Source: Dermanyssus gallinae
Taxonomy: Eukaryota > Arthropoda > Arachnida > Mesostigmata > Dermanyssidae
DNA length: 64,000 bases
NCBI GenBank assembly: GCA_003439945.1
Contig: QVRM01005202.1
Span: forward strand, 1,194,001 to 1,258,000
Direction of reading: 5' to 3'
Shown here: positions 23,282 to 64,000 of the stretch, one piece after another
Numbering within the stretch: position 1 is the stretch's first letter
Layout: the number at the start of each line of letters is the position of its first letter
Made by a program: the position numbers and the translations under genes
Notes under the pieces: generated by a model
The model's input: only the letters and a program-made list of their open reading frames with translations
What the model was told of the DNA's origin: nothing
Database searches by the model: none

Positions 23282-26028
23282 TGTCAAATAGTTTATTGCA
23301 AAATGCAAATTCCGTTTCTCTCCTTGTATCCTGCATTGTTCAATCGTATTTGTTTTCAATAAGTTCCTCTACGAGTACGCTATGCCAACACAGTTGGAGG
23401 ACCTTCTAGTGGCTGACAATATCAACAGGCAATATGTCGATTATAAAGTTGTAGTCGGGATCTATAAGGCCGATATGCGTTTTTCTAGTATTTAGATGCA
23501 TTTGTTTAGTTTATTTGCTTACATATACGAGGTAACAAATGTCTCCTTACGGACGTATATATATGTATACACAAACACCACATTACTTACCCGCGTAGCA
23601 CCTAACCACAGGCAAAGCTGTGTAATTAAGTCGCGGCTGAAGCCTCTCAGCCCGTGCCTTTATGTTGCATTTCACAGCATCAAAGCGGTCACCATTGCTC
23701 TAAAGTGAGTTAAGCATTATTTATTGCAGCCACAGTTCAAACCTACAATAGTTAGTTCGTTGTTTTTGGTTGCTGTGGCCATCCAAGCTACCGTTGGCCG
23801 TTACAAAATTATTCTTATCTCGCTAGACGTGGATATTTTCCGTTGCATTTTGTTCATGAAGCCGCCTATGAGAAGCTCGACGACTTGTTGACAGTGTCAT
23901 AGCACACACCTCTATGCTCTAAGACCTCTTCTTCTTATTTTAGTCACAATAGTAAGCGTTGATTGCTCGAATTGGTGGTTTAACCATAATACATTAGACG
24001 CGGCTCGTGGTCATTTATAGTTTAGACAAAACGTCAAACGGCGTTTTATTTTTAAGAATCTCGCGCAAAGGCGCAAACATCTCGGCTGTACTAAGCCTCG
24101 CAATAGGTGTTATCTCGGCGGAATAACTTCTAATTCAGCGTCGTTTAGCAGCTCTTCGTGTATTATATCTTATCCAGTAGTTCAAGGTCACGTTTAGTGA
24201 ACGATTTCCACGCCTGACATCTACACAAAAGCCATGTCAAATTGTGAGGTTAGACCCTTTGATATACACGGACTTGCATATATATATATATGATTTATTT
24301 TCATATTTCAATAGTTAAGATACAAATCTGTTGAATATTCCCTAAAAGAATGTCATGTTAAGTCAATATTTCAGAACGAACTAAGACGCGTACGCGGGCA
24401 AAAAAATCGTCTGCTGCGTAGCACAGCCGACACGAGAATGGTCATGAGTTCATACGTTCTCGGTTTACTTCTTCGTCCACGAGACACCGCCGGCATCCCG
24501 AAAGATGCCAGGCTTCGCTTGGAATGAATTCGGGAAGTTGCGGTTATCGGTTTGTGTTTGTTTCGTATACTGGTTTATTGGGATTTGGCTTGGATTGAGC
24601 GTTTTCAGTGGGCTCTCCCCCTCCGATTCGTCGCTTGAAACGTGTCGTCATCGACAGTTGAGCAAGTTGGGACATTGCCGCGGAGCGCTGTGGCTGTTAT
24701 AGTGCGGCCGTTGGTCTTGGTTGGTTAGGACTAGTTTGAACCTGGCCATAATGCGCAGACAGTGCTATCCGCAGTTGGATCCCAGCCCAGAAGATGGAAC
24801 ACTCTCTGTGGAAACTTATCACAGAAAAACAGATCTGTAACATGCCGAACAACATGGCATGAACACCACAACCTTATATGCTGGAAAATAATTTTTTATT
24901 AAATTAAATGAGTAAATATTGTGGAAAGTGCAATACCGGACGCTACCGGATACTCAACTGCTCGTTTATCGAAACATCGTCACTTAAGTCAAGTGTCAAC
25001 GATACTGCTAGCCTAGAAAATCAGATATGTATACGATCGTACTACACTACCCATTAATTGTGAATAGACCTGAGTATAATAATATTTTTAAAACCTAATA
25101 CCTAGTTGCTAGGCCAAAAATAAATATTGGCAATTGTACTTGAAAAACTAGTGGCCCTGTTCAATGAAATTGCGTATATGTAATGCAAACTGGCATCCGG
25201 GCTGCTACATACACTTAGAGTGTGGAATTTTCAATTACGGACATTATTTGGTACTTCAATACAGACTTAATACTTCTGCAATTTCCGTCTATAGTTCGCT
25301 ATGATACAAAGATATATTAGTGGCGAGAAAGGCGGCAACGTGCCTAAAAACGAAATTACTTAGGACCCAAGTTGAGCCACCCAACACCATGCCATAGAGG
25401 TCGACATTTGATTCTGCGACAAATCTGGACCCTGGATGCCGCCAAGGCGACGATTTACTAATTTCCTCACACTTAACGAGAACTATCCAGAAGATAAGCG
25501 CGCAAGTGGCGCACCTATTACAGGGTCCCTTACCCAAATAGTCGACGAACTACTATATGCCCCGTAAAGCCAACGCAGAAGACTTATGAGAGACTATACT
25601 CGCTCGTTGTGCTCGCTAGAATAAAATAGAATCGAGACACATTTATAAGCAGGAAGAAAGGAAGCGTCAGTTAAGACTGGTTGTAGTGTTATCACAGCAA
25701 AAGTATCGCAATCGTGTGTCGAGCGTAATATATGCTAAAGCGCATTTATAGTCTACCCACCGTGCATCTACCGTTATAGCGGATGGTGCGCCTACAAAAC
25801 AGCAAATTACATAAGTGACTGTGCAAGACAATCCGGTAAGATTACATTCTCGTAATTCTGTCTATTGAAAAAAAATGTCGATTAGCTCGTACTGATGTAA
25901 TTCGTCCAGTAATACTATGCTCTGTCACCAAAGGAGTGAAGTCACGCGGGCGGGGGGGGAAGATGTTTTTACCCAGCTCAATGGAACATCTCCACTGGAG
26001 ACGTTTCAGGCACTAACGTTGAACGCCT
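23282..26028. other. intergenic, nothing recognised
   Basis: No gene or clear repeat family, apart from very short TA runs. Open frames are short and without recognisable motifs. Confidence 0.5.
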
Positions 26029-26400
26029 TTAAGCGTGTCGACAAGTCTGTGTAGATGTGATTCCTACACTGAGGTTAGGTAGTACTAGGGAAATAGATCT
26101 GCGGACATACATGGCAGGTTTTTCACTATCGTAACAACAGAAGTTTATATTCACAAGTGCCGATGCGGTTTTTGCAAACTGAACAATATGCTCACTAGAA
26201 TCTAGGTTTGCTGATACCAATATACGAAAATCCCGAACTAAGCCTACCGATGGCAGATCGGTTCTGCGTAATTGGTCATTGAGAATCGGCGGGCTATTTT
26301 TGAGAATGTCACATTTGCGTGCGGAAAGCAATGCCGTTCCAAAAGAAAGAAATGCCGTTCTCAACGCACCTTGGGCGAATCCTCTTCACATTAATCCTCC
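26029..26400 (-). pseudogene. LINE reverse transcriptase fragment (post-YADD region)
   Basis: A minus-strand frame reads LVRDFRILVSANLDSSEHIV, which fits the 'VRDLGVxxxxxLxFxxHI' block that follows the YADD motif in CR1/Jockey-type reverse transcriptases. An 'AKTASALVNINFCCYDSEK' segment follows, like the usual 'KKAxxxLxxIxRxFxSRD'. Only about 110 residues remain. There is no catalytic motif. Confidence 0.6.
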
Positions 26401-26696
26401 TAATATTCCGTGTGTATGTTTCTTTTTGGGCTCAAGGGTGACTACTATGCTTTCGTGAAAGAGATGCATGGAAAACATGTCCATTGCTGTACGTGTCTAG
26501 AAAACAAAATTCCGTTTGCGGAAAATTAAACGACATTCGCTAGGACATACGAGACACTCTCTAAGAGCCGTCCCTATGGAGTCGCTACGGGGTTACTGGA
26601 TCAAGATTAGAGACAGGAGTGGGAGGAGAGAAGATTCTCTCTGTTGTCTACTCCCTTTGGTGACATTAGTCGGCGCAAAATCAAACTCCTACTTAA

Positions 26697-26865
26697 GTCG
26701 AGCCCGGTGGCGTGGTGCATTCCTGTGCGACCGGAAGAAGCACATAGGCGCACAGGTTCAATCCCCGCTGCTGCACATTTGTATTTATGAAGTCCATGTT
26801 ACGAAGCAACGCGAAAGCAATTCCGTATATTCCGTTAACTATTGGCTAAGAGTCAGCCCGAAAGA
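26697..26865 (+). mobile_element. SINE family B, full copy
   Basis: It starts 'gtcgagcccggtggcgtggt' (A box), with a B box 'caggttcaatcccc', 'atgaagtccatgttacgaag', and ends 'ggctaagagtcagcccgaaa'. A full-length, moderately diverged copy. Confidence 0.85.
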
Positions 26866-27198
26866 GTTTAGACTCGTATACAAAAGGTACCGGGTACTAT
26901 CCGACTAGATCAAAGTGATTCGGCGAACCAGAGTTTGCTCGAATACTACGTAAAAGTTCTAATACTGCGCGTACACTGGGATTATGCTGGCGGCGAATCC
27001 CCTGGAGCGGTTCGTTACGGCACTTGAGACTAGCAGATTAGAGATTTTCTAATAACATCTAGTAGTATTTTAAATCTGATTATACTGTTTTTCAAAGGAT
27101 GTGGTCATGTTTATTATGTCGCGACTATTGAGATTACACAATATGCTTAGAGTCAAATGTGATAGATACGGGCGATTTTGGACCCGAAGAATGTATAT

Positions 27199-27245
<47 letters not shown>

Positions 27246-27285
27246 GAAACAAAACGCACAGCTATGTTTAACATAAGCATTACAT
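26866..27285. other. intergenic, (TA)n array
   Basis: Holds a (TA)n array at 27204-27242. No gene is seen. Confidence 0.5.
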
Positions 27286-27291
27286 TTTATT
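27286..27291 (-). terminator. AATAAA polyadenylation signal
   Basis: Minus-strand AATAAA about 90 bases after the stop of the small open frame at 27380-27547. It is followed within 35-40 bases by a GT-rich stretch (tgtgcgttttgttt), the arrangement expected of a cleavage and polyadenylation site. Confidence 0.4.
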
Positions 27292-27379
27292 CATGAGAAC
27301 ACATGAGATTATTTTACACTCAATGAGTTCCGGTCTTCCGGCCGCATATTTGTCACCCTCTCATTCCATGTGTATTGAA

Positions 27380-27547
27380 TTATGTCGTGTATGATTTATT
27401 TTCGTGGCTGTTTCCTTGATGTCGGGCGACGTGCTTTGTAACAGTCGCCCGCTCACTGGCTTGCAGTTCTTCGTAGGCCGCCCAATCGCATTTCGGTTGG
27501 GCAGGAGGTACTTTTGGGCACATTCTGCGATACCGGCCATAGAGCAT
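27380..27547 (-). CDS. possible small protein or terminal exon, unrecognised
   Basis: An ATG-started frame of 55 codons of balanced, non-repetitive composition. It contains CPKVPPAQPKCDWAAYEELQ, two Cys and a basic C-terminus. I do not recognise the family. The same frame is open upstream to about 27590, where the minus strand reads 'cttaaatcctcag|A', a possible 3' splice site just after an in-frame stop. It could therefore be the last coding exon of a gene whose other exons lie between here and the nab gene. An AATAAA plus GT-rich element follow the stop at the right distance. No donor or partner exon was found, and chance is not excluded. Confidence 0.3.
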   Translation of the reverse strand: MLYGRYRRMCPKVPPAQPKCDWAAYEELQASERATVTKHVARHQGNSHENKSYTT

Positions 27548-27591
27548 TATGAAATTATTCGACACGGTCGTAGTAGCCGAGGCGCTTCTGA

Positions 27592-30170
27592 GGATTTAAG
27601 CGGTACTGGCCTACCTCTCTACACCACACTACGACATTTGCAACTTCGGCTTAGCAGCCGAGGTCATCATAGCATCTAATTCTGAGAATGAGAATTTCGC
27701 GTGCGCCTTTGCGATTTAGCCTTCATACGTTTCGCTCACCCCACTTGCTTGTTGGTGAGCAAGTAAAGTGAAAAATTCCCATTTCCCGTCGTTCCAATTT
27801 AGCACTACAAAGCCTCTGAAGTGTCTTCTCTCCCTGCTCCCTCCCAAGGCTGCTCCCTTTCGGGCAAGTTAGTTGCAAGTAATGTTGGTGGTGGTTAACA
27901 CGCGTGTCACAGCGTATTCGTGTTCTCAGGCTTGCTGCTGCTGCTAATGTCCTGCCTCACGTCAAGTTCGGCTTGAGTGGCCGGCCCTTCTTTGGCCTGC
28001 CTCTTTTACCTCGATAAGGCCCGCTCGGTCCCTGGTGACATACCGTCTGGTTGTTTTGCTTTGCCTTGTCATTGTTGCCGCGCAGCTGTGCTGATTGCGA
28101 TGACCAGCGTCGCACAGAACACAAATAAGACATCAAAACGAAGGAAGGACAGAAAAAAATTGCGATTGCGTTCACGGATGATTCGTTTGTGCTCAAAATA
28201 TGCATATATTCGTCTTTCGGCACAGCTTGTTGCACATTTCATGTGCAAGCATGGGCCAAGCGCTCCTTGCCGCTACTACTGCTGCTGCTGCTTCGGCGGC
28301 AAAGGAATACGCTAGGTGGAGGCAGACCGCTTGTCGATTGCGTAAGGTTTGCCAACCACGAAAAACGCTGCGAGGCCCAGCGCCCGGGGGCCGACCCCCG
28401 GCAGATAGTAGTGGGGACTCTTGTTGGGGTCCTGCAACAGCCACAGGGTGGGCGACCTTCGGCGACTGGACGTGTTTGACACAGGGTGCCAGCTTTAGAG
28501 CAACACCCCCCGCTTTGGAATGATCATCGCGATGGCGGCGGCAACAACAACAGCAACAACTTCTGTGACAACAAAAACAACGGCGACGACGATGACCGGC
28601 GGGCGGGCACTGTGACTTTGACATCGAGTATGGAAACGATTCTCTCACTTTTTACAAGGAATACCCCTCTCCTAAGACAGAAAGTCTTGTTCCAAAGATG
28701 CTACATTACCTATCAAGATACTCAATAGAGGCTCCTGCCGTTCGACACACACACAACTCTCCTACCCTCGAGAGTTGGTGTTACACTAATATTTGTATTA
28801 AGATTTTTATTATCATTATTAGTAATATTATTGTTATTATTGGCGCTGGTACTCCTCCGGTAATATAAATTATATAATAAGAATACTAATAATTCATATT
28901 ATTACGATTATCATTATTATTGTATTAATATCGTCAATATATTTATATATAATTGTTGTAATGTTATGGTAGTGGTAGTATCATTCATGTACATAGCTTT
29001 ACATTACAGTAAGAATGAGACATCTTTGCGGCGGCACGCCTTGCCGCAAGAGTTTTGACGCTGAAGAACCTAGTTGACTTTCTTTACTCGTGAGATCGGC
29101 CGATGTTATCCGGTCGAAGGTGCACCTTGTTGTTTGAGGCCAGAGCCCATCACCATAACCCACCCACCCATCCATCCATCCCTATCCTCCCGCGAGTGTT
29201 TCGTTCCACGTCCTTGCTACTAGCAGGATGCCTACGCACAGCCAAGCTGAGTCTCGTCATCAAAGCTACCTCTATTTCGCCAGAACATCATACACATTGC
29301 GGACTCAACAACGGGTTGTCGGCAGCAAACCGTGCTAACCTTAGGCATCGGCCACCGCCAGACCGTCTACAGATTCCCTCTATAGGCCCTGACTAGAGTT
29401 CAGAGGACCTTCAAAACCAGCAAGTAGAGCAGAATAAACCACGAACGTGTCGTCGTCAATGAGAGGTACTTGGGGCAAACCATTTCATATCTGGTCATGC
29501 ACGTGTTTATCTGCCCGACGATCGACCAGCTGGCTACGTTTTGGGATGTTTCCGGATCTTATCGCATATTGGCCACACAAAATGTTTCGAATACCGCAGA
29601 TGCCGCAGGAGTTCCTCTCTTATTCGGTTATCCGCTTATATATATATATATATATCAATGCAAAATCACTTCTGTAATGATCACTCACTCGCACTTCCCG
29701 GCCCCTCGGTGTTCCCCGACGTCCCAAACATATTTTTTCCCCCCTCTCGCCTACACGTGTTGATGATTTTCTACAGTCGCAGACCCGCTTTCTTGAAGTC
29801 CACGTACCACACACTTATGCGTAGATACACGCATTAAAATGCACGGATGTTCACTCATACATACATACACACTTACACACACTTGCATACAAGTACACTC
29901 GTATACATATGTTTTTTTGTTTCTTGCCGCCCTTTGCCCAAAAGTTTCTCGCGCTCTTAATTGTTACATCACCGACAGTACCGATATTTTTCAGCGGCGG
30001 CCACCCACCGCCGCTACTGTCGCCAGTTATTACATCGGTGTGCTGCAATCGCACCAGCAATACCTAATATGAATGTTCGAGCTACGTTATCACCGTCGAT
30101 AGCGTTTGCTATCGGCTGTCCGTGTATAGCAGGGCATCAGCTGGCGCCCCCCAAGTAGCGCCAACACTGC

Positions 30171-30172
<2 letters not shown>
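27592..30172. other. intergenic, low-complexity
   Basis: No gene is established. CAG/CTG and CAA tracts at about 28270-28580 give spurious Ala/Gln/Cys frames. An AT-rich segment of mixed TAT/ATT runs lies at about 28795-28970. Confidence 0.45.
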
Positions 30173-30243
<71 letters not shown>

Positions 30244-30246
30244 TAA
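30173..30246. repeat. (TA)n microsatellite
   Basis: A long TA array with one TG interruption. Confidence 0.95.
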
Positions 30247-30841
30247 TATTGTGATATTTTCAGCGATCATTATATTACTCGTCAAGTATCATGGCATAGT
30301 ACCTTCGTCGCCACTGTATCGCGTTCCATGTGTACTGGCATTCGTAGTTTTCGTGTCTCTGTGAGTGTTGTTATATTTTCATTGATTGCCCTCTCTCTCG
30401 CTGTCTCGCTACCTATTTTTTCTCTCTCTGTGGTGTCTGTGCGTGATGTAGCTGGTGTAGACTGCTTTTTCTTCTGTTAGCTAGATGTATGTACCTCGAT
30501 CTGCAACTGTTCCATCATCCACGAAACGAGCCGAAGTCGCCCTCCACCGATGGGCACCAGTCACGTCAGGGTCACTCACTTTGTTTCATCTGGTGGCGTA
30601 CTCGGCAAAACTCTCTTCGCAGAATGGCGCGATTTCTGGTCAACTACACATTTTACATTGAGGCACCCCCTCTCTTTTTCCATACACACGCACACACACA
30701 CACATTCCATAGACTGTACGGGTCAGGTCATACCAGTCATGGAAAGTTCGATGTGTAATCAGTAATCTACCGCATTTATTGTCCGAAATTAATGTATCTG
30801 GCTATACACCACCACGCACAATGCACATATACATGTATATC

Positions 30842-30845
30842 TATA

Positions 30846-30913
<68 letters not shown>
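30842..30913. repeat. (TA)n microsatellite
   Basis: A TA array about 1.15 kb past the nab stop codon. A minus-strand AATAAA at about 30775-30780 lies just beyond it. Confidence 0.95.
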
Positions 30914-30914
<1 letters not shown>

Positions 30915-32044
30915 TCACTTTATGAATTAAGACCGCATGTTTACGCACCTCATGTACCGGGTTTTTCCTCTTTCTCGCTGTTTTTCTCTATGTCTCATCA
31001 TTATGTTTCACACAATTGTTGTTGTTCTTCTTCGTTAGGTAGGTGTTTTTATCGCAAAAGTTGCATTGGGAGTACCTTTACGCGTACTAATCCACTGATG
31101 GTTAGCTTTCGATCGATTATTGATGCTGATGGCGTTACGTATATAGAAATCTCTGCGCACATACAAGAGTGTATGTGCGTATGCATGTATGTATGTATGC
31201 AGTATGTTTGCGTATCGTGTTACACTAGCCGAGTGGTCGTGGTCGTCATTATTGTAACATTACAGTCGTGTCACTCAGCCAGTTAAATCTTTGATGTAGT
31301 TTGTGTCTGTTAGCTAGTTAGTTAGTTAATAATAGTGTTATTCGAATCATCAAACACTTACACGTATGGAACTGCACTGTAACGTAGAAGTTTCACTCGT
31401 CAGTTAGCATGTGTTCACTAAGTAAGCACGTCAATTCACAGTCTGCGGCTACATTGATAATACATTAGTACTTAGGTTAGATCGCGTCGAGAATAGGAGA
31501 CTCTCTCTTTCTCTCTCTGCACTCCCACTCATTGCGTCAGTAGTGTTCCCGCGTTCTCTCTCTCTCCCGTTCCTTTCTCGTTTTGTTTCCCTTCAATCTT
31601 TCGTTACGTTTGTGCCATTCTCGGTAAGCGTAATCTGGGCGCTTCTGTCCAACTTTTGAATTCCTGCCAGATCAAAGGAGAGCACTCTCGGAGGAAGGAG
31701 GATGACATGGTCGTCTTCACTCCCAGTAGGAACTCCCACCGGTGGTACATGGCGGTACCAAGAGCGAGATCCTTCGGCCATCTTGACGGCAGCGTTGCCC
31801 CGTTCGGCCTCGGGACTGGAACTAGTACCGGGGCGATGGAGCATTCGCATGGTGGGTGTGGTGTGGATGAATAAGGCAGGCGACAAGCTTATTCGCCGCC
31901 GCCGCTGCCGCCACACGAAACCTTGCCACGTCGTGTGAGGGTGGGCCAGTGTGTTTCGTAATGAAGCAATGAAACAATCGCTAAATTGAGGCATAAATCA
32001 GTCAAGCAAGAGTCGATCACGACTCGTTCGTTCTTTCCGAGAGT
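30914..32044 (-). other. nab 3' flank, probable 3' UTR
   Basis: Sequence directly after the nab stop codon. No AATAAA appears on the minus strand until about 30775-30780, so the 3' UTR may be about 1.3 kb and include the TA array, or use a variant signal. A nine-pair hairpin (cgcacatac/gtatgtgcg) lies near 31158-31181, and CT-rich runs near 31499-31570. No other gene is seen. Confidence 0.4.
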
Positions 32045-63996
<31,952 letters not shown>

Positions 63997-64000
63997 CTAC

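Overview
This window is animal nuclear DNA, most likely from an arthropod. A mite or tick would fit, but that is a low-confidence guess from texture alone. It has spliced genes with large introns, about thirty (TA)n arrays, long CAA/CAG/GAC trinucleotide tracts, several tRNA-derived SINE families and decayed non-LTR retrotransposons. No operons or bacterial features are present.

Two genes can be recognised, both on the minus strand. The first, at 17618-18775, is an intact intronless gene for a JmjC dioxygenase of the JMJD4 family (lysyl hydroxylase of translation release factor eRF1). The second fills the right half, 32045-63996. It is the 3' part of a NAB (NGFI-A/EGR-binding) transcriptional corepressor gene. 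I assembled it from six exons whose splice sites and reading phases all fit, giving 742 in-window residues plus a stop. Its NCD1 exons lie beyond the right edge. The C-terminal half is expanded with Gln, Ala, Ser and Asn runs and carries an AT-hook, a PLNMS motif and a phosphorylation-dependent SUMO consensus.

Layout: 1-17.5 kb is repeat-rich intergenic DNA with a tandem duplication, two reverse-transcriptase relics and SINEs, one of them nested in a relic with a visible target-site duplication. 17.6-18.8 kb is the JMJD4 gene. 18.8-32 kb is intergenic, with more SINEs, a third reverse-transcriptase relic and a possible small terminal exon followed by a polyadenylation signal at 27.3-27.5 kb. 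32-64 kb is the nab gene, most of it intron. The 15.4-kb intron (34.1-49.5 kb) is unusually dense in simple repeats.

I see no defence island, gene cluster or new multi-gene system. The main novelty is the domain make-up of this NAB protein and the structure and insertion history of the SINE families. The two genes have no evident functional link beyond sharing a strand.
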